From the NCBI GenBank assembly GCA_013365365.1, contig JABVXU010000050.1, positions 124,001 to 188,000 of the forward strand: a stretch of DNA of 64,000 nucleotides, given 5' to 3'. This document shows, piece after piece, positions 22,474 through 35,647 of this stretch. The stretch comes from Cruorifilaria tuberocauda (taxonomy: Eukaryota > Nematoda > Chromadorea > Rhabditida > Onchocercidae). The translations under genes were made by a program, and so were the position numbers. Each line of letters opens with the position of its first letter. Within the stretch, counting starts at the first letter, position 1. A model generated the notes under the pieces. It ran no database searches and was not told the origin of the DNA. It was given only the letters and a program-made list of their open reading frames with translations.

Positions 22474-25203
22474 ATGAAACCGTTATCACTAAAGGGTCAT
22501 GATCGTGCATTAACTCGAGTTCGTATTAATGGAGACGGCGACTTGTTGTTCTCAGCAGGAAAAGATAAAAGTCCATGTGTGTGGTATATAGAAAATGGTG
22601 AACGGATCGGTACATACGATGGTCACAACGGTGTCATCTGGGATATCGATGTTTCTTGGGATACACGACATTTTTGCTCTGCTTCTGGTGATGTATTTGT
22701 CAAGGTAAACTTTTTCATATTCTCTATCTTACAGACATTTTTAACATAATTATCTTAAACACACTTTTAATTTTTTTCTAGTCTATAGAATATTATTAGG
22801 AGACTTATCTTTAAATCTGTATTAATTACCATATCTCCATTAACGTTTTTGGATATGTTTCTGATCATTTATAATAATTGAGAAGACGTTTCAGTTGTGG
22901 AATTGCGAAACAGGTGATGTGATAAATTCAATTTCAACACCAACAGCTGCTCGATCCATTAGTTTGTCTTATAGCGGGAATCTGATTGCTTTCACAACTA
23001 TAAAAATGACACAGAACGTGGTTCGTCCGTGCTTTATATGTATGAAATATTATTTATTGAGTTCCTAAACATAAGAATAAGAGAGATCTGCAGTAGTCTT
23101 GACAAAGAAATATTATTATAACCAACAAAGATTTCTTTATGATTTCTTTCACTGCACTAATTGTTTAGAACTTTTGATTTTCATTTATAAAGACGAAAAG
23201 ACAGTTGTGTAATGCAAAAGTATGACAGGATTTATTACCGAAATATTCAAGTGAATTTTTCGGCCATGTCTGGCGGCAATGCGATAGCAGAGCTCTCTCG
23301 ATCAACTGAATAGTAAAAGCTGTCTAATTGTCGTATCGAATAGTTATAGACTTTTAGGGGAGGCGTCTTCAATTTCGAATTTATTCAAAAAAGGATTTCG
23401 TAACAAAGAAGGTGTGGGGATTAGGACCTAAAACAACAAATGTATGTGTCGTTAATTGCATATGTACCTCGAGCTTGAATTATTTCAATAATATTTTTTG
23501 TTGTTTGTTTATTGTTGGTCGTTTTTTAACTTTTGGAATATTGTTAAGAATTAAGAGAAAAAAATTTAATTAATCCCTTTTTCTCTTAAATTCAGCCAGC
23601 TTAATAGTTTACTCAATGAATCCAGCATACATATTTTGGAAACCTGAATGTGAAATATGTTGGAGGACAATTATATAACGATTTATTTTTATTCTCTAAT
23701 TTCTATTCTCTGTGTTAACATATCTTTTCAGGCTTCATTGTGTGTGTATGATGTACGAGATGGTTCACAAATGAGTGGTGAGAATCAACCAACGTTTAGG
23801 AAATCACTTCAAACGCAAGCTAATTCCTGCGTTTGGACACACTTGGATGACACAATTTGTATAGGTGAGTATTAATTCCTCATTTGATGGAAGTACTTAC
23901 ACTTTTTTTCTTGTTAAGTAGATTTAAGTGGTTAACTGATGAAGCCTACAGTTGATAGAAGCATCATATTTTCTGATATATAGACATTTTTAATTTACAT
24001 AATAATAATTCAAATTTACATAATAATAATAATTCATTTGATTTCATTACAAAATCAAATACAAAATGAAGTATTTCTTGGAAAGATACGAATTTCAAGT
24101 TCAAGTTGATTGTTTCGTGGCATATGACTTTTAACACTGTAAATGTAGATGTAGGTTTTCCTTCAACGCAAGCCAGTGATTGATTATTAGATAGTAACAC
24201 TATGAGAAACAGTGAAATTAAATCTTTGTCAAGAAGTTCTTAAATTTTCTGCGATGAGAAATGGAAACGTCTTAGCTTCCAATTTCAAATAATTTTGCTC
24301 TATTTTTTATTTGACATACTTTTCATGAAAATTCGAGTTTTAATCGGTTGAAAATTTCATCATTAACGTTCAAAATATACCTATTCAGTTGATCAAATCA
24401 AGTTATATTATTTTTGCGCAATTTATTTGCAGGTAACGAAAAGGGAAATGTTCATCAGTATGATATACGCAGAGGAGATGATATTGTAAATTTTAATGAT
24501 GAAGCTCATAAGTTTCAAATTAATGATATGCAAATGAGCATTGATGAAAGTTTTTTGATAACTGCTTCAAAAGATAAAACAGCTCGATTATTTGATGCAA
24601 GGACTTTGGATTGCTTAAAGATATACAAGTAAGTTTTATCGTATATTGTTGGAAGTAGAAAGATTTTAGTTCTCAATGAAACATGGAATCGGAGTTTATT
24701 TTATTTTACTGCCAGGTTTCACTTAAGAACAAAGTTTTTAGTTTCCTGACGTGTTGTCGCATTATCTTATTTATAATTTTTTAGAGCGGAACGTCCGGTT
24801 AACTCAGCAGCAATTTCTCCTGTTCGGGACCATGTTATTCTAGGTGGTGGAGAAGAAGCAATGAAAGTAACTCAAACAACAGCTGCTTCTGGTCATTTTG
24901 AAGCGAAATTATATCATTTAGTAAGTTGTTAAATGGATTTTGTTTTTATTGGGTTTTGTTCTATTTTTTCCATTATTTCTGAGTTTCTAACTTACAACTT
25001 TTCTAGAGGGAGTGATTACTAAATCAGTGTATTCTTTATAGGTATTTGAAGAAGAATTTGCCCGTTTTAAAGGGCATTTTGGTCCCATCAATACTTTGGC
25101 ATTTCACCCAGGTGGCAATTGTGTAGTATCAGGTGGCGAAGATGGTTACGTTCGTATTCAAGAATTTGATGCAGACTACTTGAAATTTGATTATGATTTC
25201 TGA
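22474..25203 (+). CDS. EIF3I: Eukaryotic translation initiation factor 3 subunit I
   Basis: Six exons (22474-22704, 22895-23020, 23732-23864, 24433-24628, 24785-24920, 25042-25203) give 327 residues, the usual eIF3i length. The protein is a seven-bladed WD40 propeller in the eIF3 b-i-g module, which acts in scanning and start selection on the 40S subunit. Visible blades and landmarks: [124 protein letters not shown] and [13 protein letters not shown]. Start and stop match the family exactly. Intron 2 carries one copy of a repeat whose second copy follows the stop. Confidence 0.96.
23356..23546 (+). repeat. Dispersed repeat copy A (eIF3i intron 2)
   Basis: Starts GGGGAGGCGTC and ends near GGAATATTGTTA. 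It is nearly identical to copy B at 25219-25419, in the same orientation, with scattered substitutions (for example GGTGTGGGGATTAGGACC here against GGGGTGAGGATTAGGGCC) and about 10 bp less near its end. It contains no ORF. Confidence 0.9.
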
Positions 25204-25218
25204 TACTAAATATTTTCA

Positions 25219-25419
25219 AGGGGAGGCGTCTCTAATTTCGAATTTATTCAAAAAAGGATTTCGTAACAAAGAAGGGGTGAGGATTAGGGCCTAAAACAAC
25301 AAATGTATGTGTCGTTAATTGCACGTATCCCTCGAGCTTGAATTATTTCAATAATCTTTTTTGTTGTTTGTTTATTGTTGGTCGTTTTTTAACGTTTTTT
25401 AACTTTTGGAATATTGTTA
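25219..25419 (+). repeat. Dispersed repeat copy B (eIF3i 3' UTR)
   Basis: Begins 16 bases after the eIF3i stop and is the second copy of the element in intron 2. Near its 3' end a short TTTTTTAAC unit is duplicated relative to copy A. The first AATAAA after the stop is at 25450-25455, so this copy is probably transcribed in the eIF3i 3' UTR. Confidence 0.9.
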
Positions 25420-25455
25420 CCACGCGGCAAGCTTCGGACTACTTTTACCAATAAA

Positions 25456-28400
25456 TGGAGGATTTAAATAAAAAAATTAAAAGATTTAATTATTCAATAT
25501 CATAATAGAGGTGAGTACCGTGTGTGCAAAGCGATAAAACTAGAATTTTGATGACTTAATTGGGACTGTAATGTAATGATCTGCGAAAAGATGTACAGAA
25601 CTAGAAAAATTAATCTTGTCATTGAAAGAGTTCATTTCAGGTATTTTGGGTCTTAGTTTTTATGCTGTTAAATTTGAGACTCGATATTCATAACCGCCTT
25701 AAAAGAAAGCTCATTCAATAACTTGCTCTAGAGAAGTGGAAATTATTGGAAAGTCCCTCGAATTTTGCGTATTAAAAATTTGAAGAGGAACTTTTCCTTC
25801 AAAATTCAAACAGTTTCATCTATTGTGTTTTTTTGAGCGAAAAAAGACTTCCTAATTATTACCTGCAACAAATTATGCATTTGTTGAAATGTTTGTTTAA
25901 CCGGTTGCCTTTGAAGTTTTTTTTCGAGCCGAGAACTAAACTCACGCAGGGTGTGTGGTCTTCACGTATTTTTTCTCGGATAACCAACAGTTGGGCAAAT
26001 AAAATGATTTGTTAGCTACAATCTAGAAAAGAGTTCGGCAAACAGCCACATGACGGATTGGAATTTCTCGAAAATGATTTACAAGTTTCAAACGCAATGA
26101 CTCCCATGTCTTCAAGACCTGTAACTATATAACTAAGTAAATTCCAATTAGAAATTCGGTGCAGAAGTCAAAAGTACCATCTTTCGTAAATACCTTTTTG
26201 TGTTTTTTTTATGATATATAAACAAACTCTCAAAAATATTTGCAATTGTATGACCTGGCAATATAATAAATTACGGAACAGTAACAAAAGCTGAGTGATA
26301 GGAGGAATGAGCCATCTATTTGGGTCGAGTTGTCACCTGGCGGAGGCTGTTCCGGAGCAGCATGATTTACAACCACGTCAAGTTACCTCCCTTTCTTCCT
26401 TCATTCCACCGCTTCAAATATCAATGATTTACGTCAAAACGCCGCCTAACATATTTCACATTCAGGTTTCCAAAAATATGTATACTGGATTCATTGAGTA
26501 TAAGCTGGTTGAATTTAGGAGAAAAGGGATTAATTAAATTTTTTTCTCTTAATTCTTTTTTTTGCAAAATTTTCTCTTTCGCAATCTTTCTGAAGTGTTC
26601 GTAGAATGTAGGAGGCATGGATTTCATTTAGTCTTTAGAAATGGTTTCACAAATAAGAAAATTGATCTGGAAGTTTTTTACGTCATATCGATTAATGAAA
26701 AGTTTTCAGTGAAACGAGAATTCAATAGCTGCTTGCTTAGTCACATGTCAGCTTTAGTTGCAATTACTGAAACTTTCTTAAATATGCCATACGAAATCAT
26801 CCAATACAAACTTGCATTTTTTAAAACAAATTCGGATGCAGGTGTTGCGAAGTCTGTTGCGATTAGGTGTTGGATCTTCACATCAAAAACTATTTCAGAT
26901 ATGATACTAACCAATGCATGGCATTTCTTTTTCGTCAAAAAGAATTAAGTTACTAATTGATCTGAAAATGTCATAAAAGCTGATCCCTCTCTACATAATA
27001 ATGATCGAATTTATAATAATCATCGAGCAAAAACAGTATTCACTTATTTGTTCAGAGAGGGTTTCATATTATTAACTTACCCACTACACCCGCTTCCGAA
27101 CAATGTCATAATTACCATGTATGAAGCTACTCCCGCATTCGGTCCTTTTTTGAAGCCTGATAGCTGCGGTACGTCTCAATAGGATCATTCACGGTCACGA
27201 GAAGTCACAAGAAAATGCGCTAATGGGTGGCATCGGCAAAATAGAAGCGATGCTACTGTTCCTGTATAATTTATTCTAAATTATGAGATGCCTTCTAGCA
27301 CATGCATCTGCAATTTGTTGAAAATATTAACTGCGAAAAGACTGATAAGATGCTGCACATGTAGTAGTGTAAATCTCGGAAGTTTTTTCCATAGTTTCTA
27401 TATTATTAGACTGTTTTAGCTATGAACTCAATTTTAAATCATGTTAAAATTATCGGTTGTCGGTTAATTGAGTTGTAGTTCAATTAATTTGATATATTTT
27501 TTAAGTAGACGTCAATTTAAGGAGCAATTAAGGAGCATATGTGACATGCATATATTTCGATGAGATGATAAAGCGAAGATAAGAGGAATGAAGATGGACT
27601 AATTAGTATTTGCAAATTTCAAATTTAGAATGGAATGATTTTTGGATGAGAGCAATTAGGAGATAAATTAGATTGAACCATTTTTTATACAGCTAAACAA
27701 GTCAGTTACAAAGAAGCTGAAATCATTTCCTCTGTTGACAAGGGTCAATGATTCTTTAAAATTGAAGCCGCCTTGTTATTGTTCAATTAAATGGAACATA
27801 TATGGACACATCTGCCATTTCGCTACATGGCTTTTATGATTGCATAATCTTTTCTCTTCTCATTATTTTTCCTTTTTCTGAAAGAGATGGAGAGAGGAAT
27901 GGATGAATGAGGTAATAACTGACGCTTAACCTATCATTTACTGATACGCTTCCTTAATAGGAAGTTTAAAATTGTCATGCTTAACAAATTTACTCTTACA
28001 AAGGAAGAGCTGATGGATAAAATCAATTCATATCAATCTGCAGTTGATATACGTCGTTGTGAAAATAATAGTTCTTTCACAGTGCTATTAAAAATAGAGT
28101 TAAATTTTCGAGAATTGATTCATTAGGTTTTTTTAATATTAAAATTATTCATTTAATGAATTGAGCTTTGACATATCACATAAAATAATTTTTTTCTGGT
28201 TTTACCATCCACCTTCTGTTTTTCTTTCGTGCGTATATTCTCTCTGAGGTTTCCTCTTGATATCCCAGCTATTTATTGAACAATCAACCTCCGAGCGATT
28301 TTATCGTAATAAAGAAGAGAATGACATGAATATTGCAATACATATGTGCGTGATTGACCTCTACCCTTTCTATTTGTACCGTTTTTTCAATAACACTAAT

Positions 28401-31400
28401 TTGCCAATAATTTAACCTAATAAAGCGGTGACCAATGTCTTCCGCTGCTTATTCCATTAAATTACACAGAGGATACAGTGCTATTCCATCTTTTTGATTC
28501 CATTTTCACTTCTCTTAATGAATTATTCCTCCCATCATATTTTTTCCTAAAGTTTTTAAAATTATTTGTAAATAATCTCAAATCTCACTCCTACAAAATT
28601 GATCTGTTATTTATTGCATTTTTAAATTCCCTTCAAATTATTTATCAGAGAAACTAAATAATTTATGAACATATAGAGTGCAGCACTCTACTTGTTGACA
28701 CCATGTTGAGAATGATTCCTTGAAAATATCGGAACGTAAATTCTCGAATGAGCAGACTGAAATGACTGATAACTCTTCACATCCACTGCATTTGCATAAT
28801 ATCGATTTGATATTTGAAGAGTAAGTAATAAAAGAAGGTACGATTATAATATTCGAATTATGCCGATTCTTCACCATAATCATAGTAATTTATCATCAGT
28901 ATGCTAAAATTTACTTCGTCTTGCTATGAATATCTGCTCATTCGCTATGAATATTGAGATGAATATCGCACCTTTTAAGAATAAGTTAATGAAAACTTGG
29001 TACGATAATCTACTCGAATGGACATCTGGATATGCGATAAATGAATGGATCGTTATTGCTTTATCAGTGATTGCTATAAATAGTATGTTGTCTCCAAAAC
29101 TCTAAAATATCTCGAATTACTCGCCGATCTCTTCTCATCCGTCTTAGCACAACTCATCCATTAAGAGTAATACTAGATCTTATTGCATTCCTTCTTTCCC
29201 TGCCTCTATTTAGGTGACACTACAAATATCAACATGTGCTAACAGATAGAAATGTGGCAATCAAAATCTGCATATGATCTGAAATTTGTGGATATTTTGG
29301 ATTACATACACACATGGTAGTATTACTGAGAAGTCATCGTTGAATCTATTCTGGTATTAAACTCGCGTCAAAAAATGCTCCTGCTAGCAAAATTAAGTGT
29401 GGCTGTATAATTTTCGTCTGATTTCGTTTGTACGTGAATAGAATATTATTAATTACAATCGGTGAAAAAAAAAATTTTAATCAAAAAAGCACTGAAGTTC
29501 GTTTTCTGTAATTTATTGAATTCTGGATCCCTCAACATCTTGTTGCTTATGTTTTTTTACCATGATTTCTTCAATTATCTCGAAATGAAGACAATCTGTC
29601 AGAATTGAATGATTGTGGGATGAGTGGAATGAAAGCAATACCGCATATAAATAGGCCTCGAAATGATTGCCAGAAGCAACTGTTTTGCAGAACTTTTCAT
29701 CATTCTTTCCGGTTTATCCATATCATTCTTTCCGGTTTACCCATGTCAGAATTCTGACAATAATGCAGGATGAATGTGCATACATTTAATTTAAAAGCTT
29801 AAGTGAGTAAAAAAAAATATAAACTTGAAGTCATGTTAAAATTAGCATGAAATTGTACAAAAAGGAAAGCGCTGGAATTTCAGCTGAAATATCGCTATCC
29901 AATTTTCACGATCTTAATAATAACTATTCTTGCAAGAGACATATTTCAGAAATAAGCTGTCATTTAGATTATCTTCATCATTTGTGTGTTCTTTTAAATA
30001 TGTCCATGAATTTGAATATAATAAAGAAATGCTCTCCTTCAAATATGTCTTCCATCTCAACTTGGTCGAACTCTAGTTTTATTAAAGCGCGATATTTCAC
30101 TACTAATGACTTTCTTCCTGAGCACACTCGCCACTGACACATTATTATGCTAAACAATTATTTAGTGGTGAATCGTAACTTATCATGATCTATTGTTATT
30201 TTGCTAAAGTTCATTTTAAGTAAATCGATAGTGCGTCAAGTGCAGAATCAGTAACATTTTTAGCTTTAATGTCATGCAACAATAATTTTGTTCAATCAGA
30301 TTAATTTAATTTAAATCTCAGAAAATTACTATAAAACTTGTTTGAGCAATTGAAAAACTACAAAGTACTGAAAAGCAGGATCAGTCACGCTCATTAATTA
30401 TTCTATATGCAAGAAAATTAAAATAAAGAAGAAAATGGTGCTTTCAAGAATCACAGAAATTTGTCAAATTGTGGCATCTTGGGAAAAATCTGAAAAGTTC
30501 CGGAAAGTCTTGCAAGCGAACATTTATATGTTTTACGTGCTTTTATTTCTTTGGTACTATTAGTCCTTAAACTATCCTTCTTTGAAATCTGGAAATATTA
30601 TTTTATGTGATCTTCACTTGGAAATCATTAATTAATTGACTTTTCGTTTGAGACTTCTGTAAATTGTCGAAAGACAACTGTAATCTCAAGAAGAAATTAG
30701 GAATACGGTTAAACAAAAGAGTTTTTCATCTTCTGTTATTCACTTTGTATTATTAAAATTTAAAGCGAGAAGTTTATTTCAACAATTTCGAGAAAATTAC
30801 GAGATAAAATTCGTAAAGCGATCACTGTAACAAATTATTTTAGTTAAAAATTAAAAAATTTTATGATTTAAATTTTATAAAAGTGTGGAAAGTTGTCGGA
30901 TTTTCTATTTATGCGTTTTATTTCTCTAAATGAATTGAGTCTAACTTGCATAACAAAATTTTAGAAATTTGAAAAAATTGGCTAAGAAATTATACAAATG
31001 CAAGAAAAATAACATTGGCATCTAATAAACTAAGCTATGTACAATAGTGCAACAAAATAATATCCCTGCATTTTGTACTAAACTTATATTTCACCAATTT
31101 TTTTTATCTTTAAATATTGATGATATAAAATAACCACATCGACATCAGCAGCACAAAGATTTATCCATAATATCTCGAGAAGCAATTCTGGAATATCTCC
31201 TCATTTGTTTAAAAAAACTTTTGAACTGATGAATTTGTCATTCTCGGTTCAATTCCAGATTGGAACTGCATCTTGAAAAAAAGGATTTTTAAGCAAAAAA
31301 TTTGGATAGTTAATAAGCGCTATTCTAATGATATTAAGCATAGAGGTAGTTAACAAAATAGACTTGAAATGAATAATGATTCAGTATATATCTCATGATA

Positions 31401-31498
31401 GCATTAAATTGTACTGTATTAATGAAACACACAAAACAAAAGAACTCCAAATCTTCAGTGCTAAGGAATGATTTTTGGTAAGTGAAAATGAGGGATTT
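25456..31498. other. Intergenic, about 6 kb, no recognised gene
   Basis: Lies between the convergent 3' ends of eIF3i (plus) and Islet (minus). The longest ORF is 128 codons on the plus strand (26562-26948), rich in F, K, N, S and I and without motifs, with a 65-codon ORF antisense to it. I do not consider either supported. A 23-bp tandem duplication lies at 29700-29745. No RNA gene was recognised. Confidence 0.5.
29700..29745. repeat. Tandem duplication of 23 bp
   Basis: Two head-to-tail copies of TCATTCTTTCCGGTTTA(T/C)CCAT differ at two or three positions. No associated gene. Confidence 0.8.
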
Positions 31499-34400
31499 CT
31501 ACTCGCTGCATGATGGCGATGATAAATCAGAAGCATTCACTTGAGGCGAAAACTCGAGGTCTGTGCCCATATTAACCGAGAAAAGATTGTTTGATCCGGT
31601 TCCGGCTATCACACTACCATAAGCACTGTTACTTAAATCGTTTCCCAAATCCGCATAGTGAGGTGGTAGCGATGGCATCTGCAAATAATTTGATAAAATA
31701 ATATGCAATATGACACGAAAGTCTAAATTCATTCAAGCAGTAAATTGTAAAATAAATAATTAATTTAAAATCCGAATGATATGTTAGATTAGAATGAAAT
31801 ACAATTTTAGGTTTAAAAACTTTAAATTTGTCGGTTTAACGAAATCCTGACTACTACCAAAGTTTTCAATTAATTCATTAAATCCAAAATTATACACCAT
31901 ATACTAATATATATCTTACACATTTCAACTTCTGTTTCGATGTTAAATTTAGTTTTTACGGAACGAAATGATAATAAAGTTAAATTATGCAAATATATGG
32001 GGTTCAGAGGAAGGGGAGATGATATTTAGAAAGGTGTTATTTAGTGCCCTCTACTCATCGAATGAGTGATATAAAAATGCTCGCGAACTTTGAACTATGT
32101 TTGCGCAGCTGTTGACAGGATCAGGAAAGAGTACAGAAAGTGGAACAAAGAATCAACCGCTATGTGTAACACTAAAGAAGTCAGGTGTCTCATACTATTA
32201 TTTTATTTAAATTAAAGGAAATTCTGGTTAAGTTCTAATTAAATGTAACAGCTTAGTACATTTAAATTAAAATAAACAGTTTAGCGGAAAAATGAAAATT
32301 CTTGGATCTCAATGATTATGAAGTTTGGAAGATTGCCGCCTATTTTGAGAATTTTCATTAGTTCTTCATTTCGTTATAAATGAAATCGCTGAGATTTCGA
32401 CATATCATAATTTTATTCTGAGAAAATACTAATTGAATTTTCGTCAAATTAATAGTCTTAATCTATATAAAAATTTCAGACAGATATTAAAAACGAAAAT
32501 GAAGTAAAACACACAATTTGGGCATACGGTGAAGGTTGTTGCAACGTAGATTGCAGCGATGCATGCTGAGATTGTGGCACACCTCCCTGAGCATTCATGG
32601 CTTCCACTCCGGACCAGATATTCGGATTTTGCGAAAACTGATGAATATCCACAGGCTGAATACCGACTAAACTCGGATCACTGTGTGGTGTTGGTGACGT
32701 GGCTATCAGTGGACCAACGCCGCCCAATCGTACCCCCGTAATAGCTCTTTCCTGAAACAATATCTACCATAAAACAATCAATAAAATATTTCACGCAAAA
32801 ACAATAATCATAAGTATAGTTGTAACTCATATCTATTGACAATTATAAAATGGTATTATTGATGAGTAATTAATGATATAAATATTTCATAAATCAGCGA
32901 TAACTTTCAATGATTGATTCCAATCATTAAATATAATTAAGTTTCCTAATTTTATAATCTAATTAATCCAACAATTTTAACTTTCGTCATTGGCAGTTCT
33001 AAACATGGAGAAAAGATCATTTTATAATCTACTAAATAGACTGGGAAATCTTTCTTACATTTCTCCTGAATTTATCTACTTACTGTTCTTAAATTAAAAT
33101 TAATAATGAATACCAGCTCAATCAAATTTGATACTAATGAAGTTCCGTGAAAAGTGAACATTTGATTTAATGAACTTGTACTCCATATTCATGGATAGTT
33201 CATGAGTAATGGAACAGGAAAGTACTATCATGAACGGATATGATCGCTGTCTCAAAACCTAGAAAAAAGGTGTCTAGAATTGCAGGCCTAAAATTTGATT
33301 TAAGTTTCAATTTCAGCCATCAACCAGTAGTGCAATGAAACTCATATCCTTTAATTAATAGATTTGTACTTCTCGAATTGAATAGAAATGACACGCGTCT
33401 CTTTGTCAACCATATATAAATCACTTTCATCACTAATGTTATTATTTTTCATCAGTTGGAAGTTGAAAAGGCTAGATATCAGGGTGTGCACATTTAAGAG
33501 TTAGGATCATTCGTGATCCAACCTGTGGTGACACATCAAAGGAGACGGTTCATGACGACCGTTGGGATACGGCCTCTTTCCGCTTCAATGGGTCAAATGT
33601 GAACCACTGATGTGCTTCATTCCACTACCGTATTTCAATTTAGGCCTATATCTCACTTGTTTACTTGAATGCCCTAACATACACACGCACACACACACAT
33701 AAACATATATAATAACTGATTACTTCACTGTTCTAATGCTCAGTCAACCGAATTACATGCAAACTTACGCAGCAGACATCGACGCACTCATTTGAATATT
33801 TAAATTTTCTTTAAATCGAATAGCGTTATCTATTAAACAGCGCTTAATAAGTGTGTACAAGAAAGGAGGTCAGTTGAAGGTTGACTTAAATAAGTTAAAA
33901 TATTTGATAATTGCGGAAAATATTATTTTACGAAAAAAATTTTTTTAACAGAACTGAAGAATCAATTGTATGTGCACTTTTGTGCCTGTTATGACTTCAG
34001 AAAATGCCTCTTTTTCAAGCTATACGTCTTCCGTCCAGAATGTCAAGTAGTTTCTTTCAGGTCTTTTTTCTTCTGCTCTTCAAAAAGGAACAATTTAGGA
34101 ATGAGTGCTTTCAACAGCACTTCAACACGGAAAACATACTGTGCTAGAAACAAAACCATTCATATGATACTTTTCCTGACATTTTCTATTTTCATGGAAC
34201 TGAATGAAATCTCCTATATTGATTTCAATTTTTGTTAAAATCAAAACTTTTCATAAATCCATTTTATCTTTTTCAGCAAAAGATTTAAATAAATTAATAG
34301 TAGGAAAAATTGGAGAGTTTTTCAGAACTTATTTTGCAACTTTTTTAGAACTCCCTTCACTATTTATTTTTTCTATCAAGTAAAAATTGATATTACCGAA

Positions 34401-35612
34401 GTAGTGAAATAAGCTTTTTTCCATCGTTGCACCTGTTTCCTGTTGCCCTGACTGTTTATTTTAAAAAAACGATGAAATTGCAAAGTTGTCCTGAAATCAA
34501 ATGTGCTACTTAAAATCAAAACAGCCGAGCTTAGCACTAATCTTTATTTTTAATTTAAGCAGATTAAAAATATTTCAAACGAAGTGAAAAATTTGATCTC
34601 ATTAACTAAGATGAATTTATTTATTTGTTTATTGATAATCCTCCATTATACCAATTATTATTCAGCACATTAACTTCATTACTCAGAATATACTTTAATC
34701 CAAGTAACTTTTTTTAGTCCTAAATAACAATTTTTCCCGCATTTCAAATATCCAATGTATTTATTATTTGTTTATTTAATACGGATTGAAAAAATGGCCA
34801 TATGGCCAGATGTTAAGTACCATATAGATAGATTATTAAGAACGGTATTATTTGCTCATAAATTGTTCCAGAAACATATGTTACTTTTTCGCATCTCATA
34901 TTTTTCATATAGATTTATATAATTTCAGATAAATGCTAAGTTCAGTCTTTTTTAGGTTCTTTTTTAAATTTTAATTCAACCTAAGTTGAAGGTTAAACCA
35001 AAAATTTGCAATATGAGTCTAATTTCAACTCACTCTATTTTGCTACTTTTCTTTCACTTTTCAATGATCTATTGCTACTACTAAAACTTGAAATTTTTTA
35101 AAATAAGCTCAAGAAAGTAACATGCAAGTATGTCTGAAAATGATAATTATCGTTCCAACTAATGTCTCAAAAACTCAAAAATATTTTCAAATCAACAGTA
35201 GTTGAGAAGATTTGAAATTCGTGGATGAGCTGTGTTATTGATGTTCTCAAATGACCTCTTACTTTGCTCCCCGTGCATGATAAGATCTCGACATTCTCAG
35301 CAGCACTGATGTGGTCACATACATGCTACACAGTTTCATGATCACAATTTTCTCACCAATTCAACTGTTAAATAAGAATGTGTGAAAATAAATAAAGCGT
35401 TGTAATTTAAGAAGTAGTACTCACAAGAAGATGATTTTTTAGATATTCAAATACTTTCTTTAATTTCATTTTTTATTTTTGAGATTTCGCTTCCTTTTCA
35501 AACTGTATAACTGACAAATGTTGAAACAATCAAAGGAAGCAATTCAGGAAGGATGATTGAATAATGGTCAATATCACGGAAAATGTTGTTCAGGTGATAG
35601 CTACCGTTCTAG

Positions 35613-35647
<35 letters not shown>

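Noticed and set aside
26562..26948. 128-codon plus-strand ORF in the eIF3i-Islet intergenic region
   Set aside because: No motif, F/K/N/S/I-rich composition, no splice or leader context, and overlapping open frames on the other strand; typical of AT-rich non-coding DNA.
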